Shown: positions 32,274 to 42,171 of the stretch, one piece after another
Layout: every line of letters begins with the position of its first letter
Numbering within the stretch: position 1 is the first letter of the stretch
Origin: Paractinoplanes atraurantiacus
GTDB lineage: Bacteria; Actinomycetota; Actinomycetes; Mycobacteriales; Micromonosporaceae
Length of the DNA stretch: 64,000 nt
Direction: 5' to 3'
Assembly (NCBI RefSeq): GCF_900215205.1
Contig: NZ_OBDY01000001.1
Location: 430,786 to 494,785 of the forward strand
Notes under the pieces: generated by a model
The model's database searches: none
Told to the model about the DNA's origin: nothing
Seen by the model: the letters and a program-made list of their open reading frames with translations, nothing else
Made by a program: the position numbers and the translations under genes

Positions 32274-33698
32274 TCAGACGGGGGCGAGCTCGAAGGTCAC
32301 GACGAGCTTCGCCCCCTTCGGCGTGGCCTGCTCGTAGCGGACCGAACCGCCGTTCGCCTCGGCCAGGTGCCGGACGATGAACAGGCCCAGACCGGCGCCG
32401 CGCATGAACCGCCCGAACAGATTGGGCAGCAGCTCGTCCGCGATGCCGGGCCCGTGGTCCCGTACGGCCAGCTCCACCGTCTCGCCCTGCCGCTCGGCGC
32501 TCACCTCGATCGGCGGCGACCCGTAGGCGACCGCGTTGTTGACCAGGTTCTGCAGTACGGCGGTGACGTGCCCACGATCGGCCAGCGCCGACAGATCGTC
32601 CTGCACCAGGACCCGTACGTCGCACGCGGTGGCCGCGGCCACCCCCTCGGCCACCTCGCGCAGCGGCACCGGCGCCCGCCGCGCGGTGACCCGGCCCATG
32701 TCGAGCCGGAACAGCAGCTGCAGGTCGTTCATCATCTTGATCAGCCGCTGGGTGTTCTTGTCGATCTTCGTGGCGAGCTCGAGCCGGATGTCGTCGGGCA
32801 GGTCGTCCCAGTCCGCCCGCAGCAGCTCGGCCAGGCTGGCGATCGAGCTGATCGGCTGGGCCACGTCGTGGGTGAGCATCGAGGTCAGGTCGTTCTTGAA
32901 GGTGAGCGCCGCCTCGAGCCGGGCGTTCGCCTCGCGCAGGTTGGCGTTCCCGCGTTCCAGCTCGGCGGCATGGTCGCTGAGCGTCTCCTCGGCCCGCTTG
33001 CGGTCGGCGATGTCGACGTAGGTGGCCACGTACGCCCGTGGAGCACCCTGCTCGTCGGGGATCGGCGCGACCGTGGCCAGCACCGGGACCGTGCTGCCGT
33101 CGACGCGCGGAAGAAGCCAGTCGCCGCCGGCCGGCGGCACGGGCGGGGGATCGAACCGGACCGGCTCGTCGGCGCCGTGCCCGGTGAGCTCGCGCCAGCG
33201 CCGGTTGACGTCGATGACGTGATAGTTGGCGTCCATCACCATGACGGCCTCGTTCATCGACTGGAGCAGCGTGGCCGCGAACTTCTCGCGGTCCTCGAGC
33301 TCGCCGACGAGCCGCCGCTGATGGCGTTCGGCGCCGTGGAGCGTACGGACGAGGTGGCCCAGCAACACGAAAGCGGCCACCGCGACGAGGGTCGCGATGG
33401 CCGGTCCGGTCTCGTCGTCCACGCCGAGCACTCCGACAGCGGCGGCGAAGATCATCAGAAGGTGGGCGAGGCCGTGCACGACCCGGCCGGCGATCCGGTG
33501 TGACACCGGCAGGACCTGCAGCAGCAGGCCCAGTCCGGCCGGGACGAGCGCGGCCGCCGGATCGGTCAGCAGGCCGTCCGGCGGAGCACCTCGAAGAGAC
33601 ATGAGCAGCGCCGCGGCGCCGAAGACGGCGACCGCGACACCGGCGCACCCGGCGGTCAGCCGGGACAGCCTGCCCACGTCATGCGCCGCACTCTGCAC
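32274..33698 (-). CDS. Membrane PAS-domain sensor histidine kinase
   Basis: A 474-residue kinase: four membrane segments between about 12 and 115, a PAS domain (about 140-230, ending VATYVDIADRKRAEETL), coiled coil, HisKA box with the phospho-His in SMLTHDVAQPI, and an HATPase domain with N-box NLVNNAVAYG, G1 DHGPGIAD and G2 GAGLGLFIV. The Asp-Val after the His replaces the usual Glu-Leu/Phe, as in HDxxxP-type kinases. GTG 33698 follows GAGGGG. No partner regulator adjoins it; the lone receiver gene at 35182 is the nearest candidate. Confidence 0.92.
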   Translation of the reverse strand: MQSAAHDVGRLSRLTAGCAGVAVAVFGAAALLMSLRGAPPDGLLTDPAAALVPAGLGLLLQVLPVSHRIAGRVVHGLAHLLMIFAAAVGVLGVDDETGPAIATLVAVAAFVLLGHLVRTLHGAERHQRRLVGELEDREKFAATLLQSMNEAVMVMDANYHVIDVNRRWRELTGHGADEPVRFDPPPVPPAGGDWLLPRVDGSTVPVLATVAPIPDEQGAPRAYVATYVDIADRKRAEETLSDHAAELERGNANLREANARLEAALTFKNDLTSMLTHDVAQPISSIASLAELLRADWDDLPDDIRLELATKIDKNTQRLIKMMNDLQLLFRLDMGRVTARRAPVPLREVAEGVAAATACDVRVLVQDDLSALADRGHVTAVLQNLVNNAVAYGSPPIEVSAERQGETVELAVRDHGPGIADELLPNLFGRFMRGAGLGLFIVRHLAEANGGSVRYEQATPKGAKLVVTFELAPV

Positions 33699-33755
33699 AC
33701 GGTCCCCTCAAGATATGAGGAAACGAGCATAACGCGGCGAATCACCATTAAGCGG

Positions 33756-33968
33756 TTACTTCCCGGCCCACTCGAAGCCCTGCTCGAGGGTGATCCGCTC
33801 GCCGACGCGGCTGATGTCCTCGTGGTGACGGTTCGCGTGGTGCCCGCAGAAGGCCAACTCGCCGCCGCTGGTCAGGGTGACCGTCAGACGGGCGGCCGCG
33901 CTGCAACGGTCACAGCGGTCGGTCAGCGAATCGACGGTGACGATCTCGGGCGACAGCAGGCTGGACAT
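33756..33968 (-). CDS. Small Cys/His zinc-ribbon-like protein (DUF7455-type)
   Basis: A 70-residue protein from ATG 33968, preceded by AAGGAGA. It contains a CxxC pair (DRCDRCSAAA) and CGHHANRHH, which together could bind one zinc. Small proteins of this kind are widespread in actinobacteria; the function is not known. The longer open frame to 34289 lacks support and is not used. Confidence 0.85.
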   Translation of the reverse strand: MSSLLSPEIVTVDSLTDRCDRCSAAARLTVTLTSGGELAFCGHHANRHHEDISRVGERITLEQGFEWAGK

Positions 33969-34213
33969 ATCGCTCTCCTTGCTCGGTGGCGGTGTGTAGC
34001 GGTACTCCGGGTAGATCGGTCCTCCGCCGCACGGCTTTAGCTCTTCACTTCGATCTTCCTGGGGCTGAGCACCGCTCCGAGGGGGTTGCAACCCACGTGC
34101 AACCGTGCGGATCCTCCAGCGCTTCGCGACCCACCGCACCCTTTCCCTCAGACGCCCTTCGGCATGCCTTCCACCCCCGGGGAAGTGGCCGAAGCAACTG
34201 AGAGGACGAACTT

Positions 34214-35110
<897 letters not shown>

Positions 35111-35181
35111 AAGGGCCTTTCGTGCAACCTCGCGCGGATAGCGTGAGGTTTCGGCCCGGTTCGTCAGTCACAGGAGGACCC

Positions 35182-35568
35182 ATGTCGCAGGCGCCCGAAA
35201 CCGACACGCGACCCACCGTCCTGGTCGTCGACGACGAGGAGGACCTGCGCGACATCATGCGGCGCATGCTGGAACGGCGTGGCTTCGACACGCTGACCGC
35301 CGGCGACTCGACGCAGGCCATCGAGGCCTGCCGGCAGCATCCCGGCGACATCGACATCCTGATCACCGACCTCGGGCTGCCCGGCGTCTCCGGCGGCGAG
35401 CTGTCCCGCTCGGCCACCGAGCTGCGCCCGGAGATGCGCGTCGTCTACATCTCCGGGCTGCCCAAGGAGATCGCCGTCGCCGACGGCCTGATCGCCGAGG
35501 ACGCCCTGCTGGTGAAGAAGCCGTTCAGCAGCGAGGCGCTGGTGGAGACGCTGCGTTCCGTGCTCTGA
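35182..35568 (+). CDS. Stand-alone response regulator receiver protein
   Basis: A 128-residue CheY-like protein with only a receiver domain: acidic pocket VVDDEED, phospho-acceptor Asp63 in ILITDLGLPG, Ser in VVYISG and Lys in LVKKPF. GGAGG is five bases before ATG 35182. There is no output domain, so it must act by protein contact. The PAS kinase at 32274 is a possible partner. Confidence 0.92.
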   Translation: MSQAPETDTRPTVLVVDDEEDLRDIMRRMLERRGFDTLTAGDSTQAIEACRQHPGDIDILITDLGLPGVSGGELSRSATELRPEMRVVYISGLPKEIAVADGLIAEDALLVKKPFSSEALVETLRSVL

Positions 35569-35585
35569 CCCGTCCCGTCCCCGAG

Positions 35586-35617
35586 AAGGCGCCGCCGTCC
35601 CCTGACGGCGGCGCCTT
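35586..35617 (+). terminator. Terminator after the receiver gene
   Basis: A 14-bp stem, AAGGCGCCGCCGTC / GACGGCGGCGCCTT, with loop CCCT is followed by TTTTTG. It is a textbook rho-independent terminator 18 bases after the stop. Confidence 0.95.
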
Positions 35618-35713
35618 TTTGCTGCGCTGCTCCCGATCGGCAACCGTGCCGAGACCGCGTCCGCACCACCGTCGCCCGACTCTGAGGGCAGACGTTATTC
35701 ACCCCCTGGGGTC

Positions 35714-35741
35714 GGGCCGGTCCGCTGCGGAGGACCGGCCC
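35714..35741. terminator. Second hairpin, end of the methyltransferase gene
   Basis: A 10-bp stem GGGCCGGTCC / GGACCGGCCC with an eight-base loop, followed on the plus strand by GGCCTTTTA. It lies 18 bases beyond the minus-strand methyltransferase stop and may serve both directions. Confidence 0.75.
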
Positions 35742-35759
35742 GGCCTTTTATCCGGGGGT

Positions 35760-36512
35760 TCATCCGGGCCACGGCAGAGTGAGCTCGCCGAGACGCCAGC
35801 GGGACGGGCCGTCCTGTACGGGCCACCCTTCGTCGCGCATCCGGCGCACGGTCGCGATCCAGCGCTGCCGCGGCCCGAACGGGGTGGCCTCGGTCTCCCA
35901 GGCCCGGCCCAGCGCGCGCAGCAGCTCATGGACCGGCTCACCGGGCACGTTGTGGTGGATCAGCGCCTTGGGCAGCCGCTCGGCGAACGTCGCCGGATGA
36001 TCCAGATCGGACAAGCGGGCCGACAGCGTGAGGGTGCCCGGCACGCCGTCCTCGATCACCGCCCAGGTGGCGATGCGGCCCAGTTCGTCGCAGGTCCCCT
36101 CGATCAGCACGGCCCCGGTGGCGGTCATCTGCCGCCAGGCGGCGCCGACCTCCTCCTCGGGATACTGCCGGAGCACGTTGAACGCCCGCACCACGACCGG
36201 GCGCAGGCCGGCCAGTTCGAAACCGCCGCGCCGGAAGTCGAGCAGCGGAGGATCCGCGTACGGTTGCGCGGCTCCCACCCGTACGGGATCAATCTCCAGA
36301 CCCACCACCGCGACATCCGCGCGGACCGCCGTCGCCAGACGGCCCCGCAACTCCACGGCCGTGACCGGCGTGGCGCCGTAACCGAGGTCGATGACCAGCG
36401 GCTGCGGCGCGTCGCGCAGCAGCGCGCCGCAGCGGAACGCGATGAAGTTGTCGACGCGACGCAGCCGGTTGGGATTGGTCGTCCCCCGGGTGATCTCGCC
36501 AACCGGCTTCAC
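35760..36512 (-). CDS. SAM-dependent methyltransferase, class I
   Basis: A 250-residue protein with motif I LVIDLGYGATP, the acidic end of strand 2 in VVGLEIDPVRV and a later DELGRIATWAVIEDG segment. The Rossmann-type SAM site is clear but the substrate is not. GTG 36512 overlaps the SDR stop by one base (TAGTG), so the two are co-transcribed. Confidence 0.82.
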   Translation of the reverse strand: MKPVGEITRGTTNPNRLRRVDNFIAFRCGALLRDAPQPLVIDLGYGATPVTAVELRGRLATAVRADVAVVGLEIDPVRVGAAQPYADPPLLDFRRGGFELAGLRPVVVRAFNVLRQYPEEEVGAAWRQMTATGAVLIEGTCDELGRIATWAVIEDGVPGTLTLSARLSDLDHPATFAERLPKALIHHNVPGEPVHELLRALGRAWETEATPFGPRQRWIATVRRMRDEGWPVQDGPSRWRLGELTLPWPG

Positions 36513-37267
36513 TACTTCTCCCGGTAGACCTTGTGCTGAGCCGCCTGGGCGATCGGGCGGACGACGATGCGGTCGAGGTTGACGTGGTGGGGACGGGTCG
36601 CGGCGAAGGCGATGATGTCGGCGATGTCGTCAGCGGTCAGCGGCTCCTTGACCCCCTGGTAGACCGCGTCGGCCTTGGCCTGGTCGCCGCCGAAGCGCTT
36701 GAGCGAGAATTCGTCAGTACGGACCATGCCCGGATCCACCTCGATGATCCGCACCGGCTTGCCGGACAGTTCCAGCCGCAACGTCCCGACCAGCGCGGTC
36801 TGTGCGTGCTTGGCCGCCGTGTACCCGCCGCCGCCCTCGTAGACCGTGAAGGCCGCGGTCGAGCCGACCGTCACGATCGTGCCGGCGCCGCTCGCCTCCA
36901 GGGCCGGCAGCAGGGCCTTGGTCATCCGCAGCGAGCCGAGGACGTTCACGTCGTACATCCACTGCCAGTCGGCGACCGAGCCCGACTCGACCGGGTCGAG
37001 ACCGGCGGCGCCACCCGCGTTGTTGACCAGCAGCGTGACCGGGCCGCCGAGGCCGGTGACCGCGCCGGCCAGGGCCGACACCGACTCGTCGGACGTGACG
37101 TCGCACGCGACCGCCGTCGCGGCCGGCCCGATCTCCTTGACCAGCTCCTCCAGCCGGTCGGCGCGCCGGGCCGCCGCCACGACGTGGAAGCCCTCGGTGG
37201 CGAGGCGGCGGGCCGTCGCCGCGCCGATGCCGCTGGACGCGCCCGTGACCACTGCGATGTTCTGCAT
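36512..37267 (-). CDS. Short-chain dehydrogenase/reductase
   Basis: A 251-residue classical SDR from ATG 37267: cofactor motif TGASSGIG, an Arg pair after strand 2 (AAARRADR, favouring NADP), NNAGG, and the catalytic Ser in VGSTAAF with Tyr and Lys in YTAAKHA. The ending resembles YdfG-type enzymes (TRPHHVNLDRIVVRPIAQ). AAGGATGGGG precedes the ATG; the frame open to 37573 is upstream non-coding sequence. Confidence 0.92.
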   Translation of the reverse strand: MQNIAVVTGASSGIGAATARRLATEGFHVVAAARRADRLEELVKEIGPAATAVACDVTSDESVSALAGAVTGLGGPVTLLVNNAGGAAGLDPVESGSVADWQWMYDVNVLGSLRMTKALLPALEASGAGTIVTVGSTAAFTVYEGGGGYTAAKHAQTALVGTLRLELSGKPVRIIEVDPGMVRTDEFSLKRFGGDQAKADAVYQGVKEPLTADDIADIIAFAATRPHHVNLDRIVVRPIAQAAQHKVYREK

Positions 37268-37406
37268 GCCCCCATCCTTCCTTCTGGGCTCCCGATGAGA
37301 TGGGTCACCCCGGGTGGGCTGCATGGTGGTTCGGCCCACCGGGACGGGGAAGATTAATGACTGCGCAATAATCCCCGCGTATATGCCGGACAATGGAGGA
37401 TAAATC

Positions 37407-38675
37407 GTGGCAGAATGGCCGACCCCCCGGCGCATCGCCACCCTCTCCGTGCACACGTCCCCCCTCGAACAGCCGGGAACCGGCGACGCGGGCGGCATGA
37501 ACGTGTACATCGTCGAGGTCGCCAAGCGCCTCGCCCGGCGCGGCGTCGAAGTCGAGATCTTCACCCGCGCCACCCGTGGTGACCTGCCGCCCTGCGTCGA
37601 GATGGCGCCCGGCGTGCTCGTCCGTCACGTCACCGCCGGCCCGTACGAAGGCCTCGAGAAGGAAGAGCTGCCGGCCCAGCTCTGCGCCTTCGCCAACGGC
37701 GTGCTGCGGGCCGAGGCGGCCCGGCCGCCGGGCCACTACGACCTCATCCACTCCCACTACTGGCTCTCCGGCCAGGTCGGCTGGCTGGCCCGGGAACGCT
37801 GGGGCGTGCCCCACGTGCACACCGCGCACACCCTGGCCAAGGTCAAGAACAGGCTGATCGCGGCGGGCGACCGGCCCGAGCCCCGCGCCCGCGTGATCGG
37901 TGAGGAGCAGGTCATCGCCGAGTCCGACCGGCTCGTCGCCAACACCCGCTTCGAGGCCCGCGACCTGGTCGCGTACTACGAGGCCGACCCGGCCCGCACC
38001 GCGGTGGTCCAGCCCGGCGTCGACCTCGAGCGCTTCCGGCCCGGCCCGTCCGACCGGGCCCGCTTCGGGCTACCGGCCGACGGCAAGGTCATCGCCTTCG
38101 TCGGGCGGATCCAGCCGCTCAAGGCGCCCGACGTGCTGATCGCGGCGCTGGCCGCGATGCGGACCGAAGACGTCACCGTGGTGATCTGCGGCGGCCCCAG
38201 CGGCAGCGGCCTCGACCGGCCGACCTCGCTGATCGAGCTGGCGGCCTCGCTGGGCGTCAGCGAGTCGGTGCGCTTCCTCCCGCCGCAGAACGGCGACGGG
38301 CTGGCCGCGCTCTACCGCAGCGCCGACGTAGTGGCCGTCCCCTCGTACAACGAATCCTTCGGTCTGGTCGCCCTGGAGGCGCAGGCCTGCGGAACGCCGG
38401 TGGTCGCGGCGGCGGTCGGCGGCCTGGTCACGGCGGTCCGCGACGGCGTCAGCGGGGTGCTGGTCGACGGGCACGACCCGGCGGCCTGGGCCCGGGTGCT
38501 GGACGACCTGCTCGCCGACCCGCGGCGCCGCGAACTGCTGTCGTCGGCGGCGGTCGCGCACGCGTCCGACTTCTCCTGGGACCGCACGGCGGAAGGCCTG
38601 CTCCGGGTCTACCGTGAGGCGGTGACCGAGCACCGCGAGCTGATCAGACAACGCCTGGAGGCCTACGCATGGTGA
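37407..38675 (+). CDS. mshA: D-inositol-3-phosphate glycosyltransferase MshA
   Basis: MshA makes the first committed step of mycothiol synthesis, adding GlcNAc to inositol 3-phosphate. The 422-residue GT4 enzyme has the MshA-specific start [56 protein letters not shown] and the nucleotide-sugar site [24 protein letters not shown] 37407 follows GGAGGATAAATC. It overlaps the YbjN gene by seven bases. Confidence 0.95.
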   Translation: MAEWPTPRRIATLSVHTSPLEQPGTGDAGGMNVYIVEVAKRLARRGVEVEIFTRATRGDLPPCVEMAPGVLVRHVTAGPYEGLEKEELPAQLCAFANGVLRAEAARPPGHYDLIHSHYWLSGQVGWLARERWGVPHVHTAHTLAKVKNRLIAAGDRPEPRARVIGEEQVIAESDRLVANTRFEARDLVAYYEADPARTAVVQPGVDLERFRPGPSDRARFGLPADGKVIAFVGRIQPLKAPDVLIAALAAMRTEDVTVVICGGPSGSGLDRPTSLIELAASLGVSESVRFLPPQNGDGLAALYRSADVVAVPSYNESFGLVALEAQACGTPVVAAAVGGLVTAVRDGVSGVLVDGHDPAAWARVLDDLLADPRRRELLSSAAVAHASDFSWDRTAEGLLRVYREAVTEHRELIRQRLEAYAW

Positions 38676-39157
38676 CGGACCTCATCGAAAAGGCACTGGC
38701 CGAGCGGGAGCTCGAATGGGACACCACCGGTCCCGGCTCCTATGTGGTCACGCTGCCCGGCACCCACAAGCTGAAGACGGCCTGCAACTTGATCGTGGGC
38801 GAGCACTCGTTGCGGGTGGAGGCGTTCGTGATGCGCCGCCCCGACGAGCGGCACGAGGAACTGTGGGCATGGATGCTGCGGCGAAATGCCCGGATGTACG
38901 GGGTGGCGTTCTCCATCGACGCGGTGGGCGACGTCTATCTCACCGGCCGGGTCTCGCTGAAAGGCCTGGACGAGGACGAATTGGACCGTCTGCTCGGCTC
39001 GGTACTGACCTATTCGGACGAGTCGTTCGACACGATGCTGGAGATCGGCTTCGGCTCGTCGATCCGCCGCGAGTGGGAGTGGCGCGTGAAGCGCGGCGAG
39101 TCCCTGGCCAATCTCCAGGCGTTCAAACACCTCGCCCCATCGGAGGACGGCTCCTGA
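38669..39157 (+). CDS. YbjN-domain protein
   Basis: A 162-residue YbjN-like (type III secretion chaperone-fold) protein with [30 protein letters not shown] and [19 protein letters not shown]. Genes of this family commonly follow mshA in actinobacteria; the biochemical role is unknown. It starts within the mshA end, indicating coupled translation. Confidence 0.88.
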   Translation: MVTDLIEKALAERELEWDTTGPGSYVVTLPGTHKLKTACNLIVGEHSLRVEAFVMRRPDERHEELWAWMLRRNARMYGVAFSIDAVGDVYLTGRVSLKGLDEDELDRLLGSVLTYSDESFDTMLEIGFGSSIRREWEWRVKRGESLANLQAFKHLAPSEDGS

Positions 39158-39167
39158 CTCACGTGTG

Positions 39168-39215
39168 TCGGCGTGAATTGTCCGGGTACTGAAAGAAACG
39201 ATCGGACAACGCCGA
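39168..39215 (+). promoter_or_regulatory. Interrupted inverted repeat before the Rho_N/SAP-like gene
   Basis: TCGGCG-tgaa-TTGTCCG pairs with CGGACAA-CGCCGA, leaving an 18-base loop and a four-base bulge. It begins 10 bases after the YbjN stop and ends 22 bases before the next GTG. It could be an operator, or a terminator of the mshA transcript. Confidence 0.45.
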
Positions 39216-39237
39216 TGGAATAGTGAGGTGAACTGGC

Positions 39238-39993
39238 GTGGCTTCCACGAAGACCGCCAAGGGCCGAAACGACACTCCGAACACGCCGGACGTGAGCGAG
39301 AGCAAGATCGCCCGGATGAAGGCCGCCGACCTGCGCCGCGAGCTGAAGAGCCGTGGCGTCAAGAACACCGACGACCTGAAGAAGCCGGACCTCGTCAAGA
39401 AGATGGTCAAGGCCGCTCGTCGCGAGGCCGGCAAGAATCCGACAAGCCACAACGACACCCCGAACACGCCAGGCGTCAACGAGAGCGAGATCGCCCGGCT
39501 CAAGGTGCCCGAGTTGCGGGCGCGCCTGTCCGCGCGCGGGGTCAAGGGAACGGCCGACCTCAAGAAGCCCGAGCTGGTCAAGAAGCTCGTCAAGACCCTC
39601 ACCAAGTCGGGCTCCACCGGCTCCGGCGGCGGCAAGCGCACCGGTAAGAAGGCGTCGAAGTCCCTGAAGTACTCCCAGGAGATCACCTCGACCGGCGACA
39701 AACCCGAACGTCTCGGCCGTTCCCTGGTCACCACCGACCACGAGGTGATCCGCCAGTGGGCGAAGGCGCGCAAGGCCGTCCCGGCCACGGTCGCCGGCAC
39801 CCAGCACGACGGCCACCTCGGCGTGCTCCGCTTCGACTTCCCCGGATACGACGAATCCGACCGGCTCGTCGAGGTCAGCTGGGCGGAGTGGTTCGAGGCC
39901 TTCGACAAGCGCCGGCTGAACTTCATCTACCAGCAGCGGCTGACGAGCGGTAAGAGGAGCAACTTCTTCCAGCTCGAGAACCCGGACGAGTGA
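39238..39993 (+). CDS. Tandem Rho_N/SAP-like domain protein
   Basis: A 251-residue basic protein from GTG 39238 (GAGGTGAACT upstream). It holds two copies of a helix-extended-helix module of the Rho_N/SAP kind, about residues 18-63 and 80-125, each with the core L(R/K)..EL..RGVK.T.DLKKP.LVKK. Each is preceded by NDTPNTP. The C-terminal 95 residues form a separate domain (HEVIRQWAKARKAVPATVAG, WAEWFEAFDKRRLNFIYQQ). The modules suggest nucleic-acid binding; the C-terminal part is not recognised. Confidence 0.85.
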   Translation: MASTKTAKGRNDTPNTPDVSESKIARMKAADLRRELKSRGVKNTDDLKKPDLVKKMVKAARREAGKNPTSHNDTPNTPGVNESEIARLKVPELRARLSARGVKGTADLKKPELVKKLVKTLTKSGSTGSGGGKRTGKKASKSLKYSQEITSTGDKPERLGRSLVTTDHEVIRQWAKARKAVPATVAGTQHDGHLGVLRFDFPGYDESDRLVEVSWAEWFEAFDKRRLNFIYQQRLTSGKRSNFFQLENPDE

Positions 39994-39998
39994 CCATC

Positions 39999-40216
39999 TT
40001 GGGCCGGTCAGCAGGACTTATGTGTGATTGGTCATCCGCCGATCGGCCAAAAGTCGGTGACTGTGACGGTCCAGACAGATGGCAGACAGCCAAGTGGCTT
40101 GTAAGGCTTGACCGGCCCAACTAGCGTAATCAATGGACGCCGGACCGTTAGTTCGGGGAACTGGTTGACCGGAGACGGTCACCGCGGCCGGCGTTTGGGG
40201 ACGGGTGGCATATGCC
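39999..40216. other. Structured non-coding stretch (possible RNA)
   Basis: Two nested structures lie between convergent genes. First, TTGGGCCGGTCA (39999-40010) and TGACCGGCCCAA (40109-40120) are perfect 12-bp inverted repeats about 100 bases apart. Second, 40137-40194 can fold as a three-way junction: outer stem ACGCCGG/CCGGCGT, hairpins AGTTC-GGG-GAACT and TGACCG-GAGA-CGGTCA. A GGCATATGCC palindrome follows at 40207. No protein frame is supported. Confidence 0.45.
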
Positions 40217-40711
40217 GTTGGGGGACGGCGCGACCCGAGACCGGCGGTTAGTGCGGGCGACGCCTATGGGGATGGGCGTCGTCCGCCGCCGCCGGTGCAA
40301 CAGCTCTCAACGGCCAAGCCCTTCCGGCGGCTCTCTCTTCAGCCCTTTCGGTCGTACGCCGTAACGTGCGCCCGCGGCTTCACCCTGCGGCCCGCCCGCG
40401 CAGTTCCGCCGGGCCGCCGCCGGTGGCTCACTCTCGCTGCCTTCACTTGCGCTGATCACCTTGGTCATACGCCGCAGCCGCGCGCGGCTGCGGCGTGGGC
40501 AGAGCTTTGCGCGGACCGTGACCGGGCGCCGGTGCTGCTCGCCGCCGTCGCTTGCTGCTGCCGCTGCTCGTCTTCGCCGCTGGTTGCCGGTGGCGCTTTC
40601 GGCTGCCGTCTGGTCGGTGCGGGCACCTCGCCTCGCTGCCCCAGGGGCTCCCGGCCCATCGGCCACGGGCCCCGGGGCTTGTCCGCAGAGGCGTGGCCCG
40701 TGAGAGTGCGG
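40217..40711. other. Non-coding region downstream of the first MFS gene
   Basis: About 500 bases, GC-rich and open in several frames, without a recognisable product. It contains degenerate CGGCTTCACCC/GCAGTTCCGCC-type words that loosely recall the fliI-fliJ spacer, and a 12-bp hairpin at 40470. Confidence 0.55.
40470..40495. terminator. Strong GC hairpin downstream of MFS gene
   Basis: CGCCGCAGCCGC / GCGGCTGCGGCG, a 12-bp perfect stem with a two-base centre, 217 bases beyond the MFS stop. No T-run. It may terminate either converging transcript. Confidence 0.5.
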
Positions 40712-42076
40712 TCAGGATGTGGTCACTGTTTCGGCGGTTTGGGAGCGGATGGCGGCTACGCGGCGTTCGCGGGCGGGGCCTGCCAGCAGGTGCAGGGCCG
40801 CGGCGATGGCGCCCAGGGTGCCTACTAGCAGCCAGTGTGCGTCGCCCAGGTATTGCAGGCCGGCGCCGCCCAGGGCGGGGGCCAGGAACGACGCGGCCGG
40901 GAAGGCCAGGAAGAAGACTGCCTGGTAGCGGCCGCGCAGCTGCAGTGGGGCCAGCTCTGAGTTGATCTCGGCGTTGGGAGGGGCGGCCAGCATGCCGCCG
41001 ATCGTCCAGATGACGGCCGCCAGCAGGTAGAGCGGTAGGTGGTCGGCCAAGGCCAGCACGGCGAAGCCGAGGCCGTTGACCAGCAGGGCCGCGGCGAGAA
41101 TTCGGTGCTTGCGGTGGCCGTCGATGATTCGCGGCACGAAGAGCTGGCCGACCACGATCAAGGCCGCGCCCAGTGACACGACCACGCCGTAGGCCGACGG
41201 GCTGAGGTGGTCGTCCTGCATCGCCAGCGGCACGATCGTGCTGGCCTGCGTGTAGATCAGCGCCTGCAGCACGGTCAGGCCCACGAAGACCAGGAAGATC
41301 CGGTCGGTCAGCACCACGCCCAGGCCGCGGGGCCGGCCACGCCCGGGCTCCGAGGGCCGAGGCGGGAAGGGGGCGGACTCCGTTTCCGCGGGCAGGAAGG
41401 GGGCGGACTCTGTTTCCGCGGGCGGGAAGGGGGCGGACTCCGTTTTCGCGGGCGGCACCTCGGCGGTCGCATGGCCTGCGGCGGAGGTGGTGCGGCGGGG
41501 GAGGGTTTCGGGGATCTTCCAGGCGATCAGGAGGGCCGTGGCCAGGGTGGACGCGGCGTCGATCAGGAAGAGGCCGACGTAGCTCCAGGTGGCCAGGACG
41601 CCGGCTATCAGGGAGGCGAGGGCCATGCCCAGGTTGAAGGCCCAGAACTGAAGGTTGAAGGCTCGGGACCGGCGCTCGACCGGGACCACGTCGATGATCG
41701 CGGCTACGAAGGCGGGCTGCGGCATCGACTGGAACAGGCCCAGTAGCAGGCACAGGGCGGCGATCACGCGGAGGTCGGGGCTGAGGGCCAGGCCTGCCAG
41801 CGTCGCCGCCACGATGAAGTGGGACAGCAGCAGGGTGCGACGCCGGCCCCAGCGGTCGGTGAGGACGCCGCCGGCGAGGGTGCCCAGGATGCCGCCTATG
41901 CCGTACGTGCCGACGATCAACCCGGCCTGTGCGGTGCCGGCGCCGCGCTGGGCGGTCAGGTAGAGCGAGAGGAACAGCACCGCGAAACCGCCTACGCGGT
42001 TGATCAGGATGCCGGTCCAGAGATACCAGTAGGTCGCCGGGAGCCCGCCCGCCGTGTCCCGAAGCCAGCCGCGCAC
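40712..42076 (-). CDS. MFS transporter (first of a tandem pair)
   Basis: A 454-residue 12-helix major facilitator with the loop 2-3 motif GGVLTDRWGRRRTLL. The central cytoplasmic loop (about 205-245) contains three copies of a 10-residue repeat (ETESAPFxPA). The N-terminus (LPATYWYLWTGILINRVGGFAVLFLSLYL) closely resembles the next gene, so they are paralogues. Substrate unknown; the fold is of the drug-exporter type. GTG 42076 is the only convincing start. Confidence 0.9.
   Translation of the reverse strand: MRGWLRDTAGGLPATYWYLWTGILINRVGGFAVLFLSLYLTAQRGAGTAQAGLIVGTYGIGGILGTLAGGVLTDRWGRRRTLLLSHFIVAATLAGLALSPDLRVIAALCLLLGLFQSMPQPAFVAAIIDVVPVERRSRAFNLQFWAFNLGMALASLIAGVLATWSYVGLFLIDAASTLATALLIAWKIPETLPRRTTSAAGHATAEVPPAKTESAPFPPAETESAPFLPAETESAPFPPRPSEPGRGRPRGLGVVLTDRIFLVFVGLTVLQALIYTQASTIVPLAMQDDHLSPSAYGVVVSLGAALIVVGQLFVPRIIDGHRKHRILAAALLVNGLGFAVLALADHLPLYLLAAVIWTIGGMLAAPPNAEINSELAPLQLRGRYQAVFFLAFPAASFLAPALGGAGLQYLGDAHWLLVGTLGAIAAALHLLAGPARERRVAAIRSQTAETVTTS
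41365..41454 (-). repeat. Three 30-bp tandem repeats in the MFS central loop
   Basis: Three units of GAAGGGGGCGGACTC plus (C/T)GTTT(C/T)CGCGGGC(A/G)G encode the repeated decapeptide ETESAPF(P/L)PA within the cytoplasmic loop; the copies differ at four sites. Confidence 0.95.
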
Positions 42077-42171
42077 CGCGCCCCCGTTAGGAAACCTTGT
42101 TAACAGTCCTAGCGGAGGTTAGCGCGCGGAGGCCCGGGTGTCTTCTCTGTTTCCTATCGGGATTCGGTTTC

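Noticed and set aside
37268..37573. N-terminal extension of the SDR gene up to 37573
   Set aside because: The extension overlaps the mshA start antisense and precedes a good ribosome site and the conserved SDR start at 37267.
40443..41753. 436-codon frame overlapping the first MFS gene
   Set aside because: Same strand but shifted frame relative to the transporter; Arg/Pro-rich with no domain. The transporter frame is clearly the real one.
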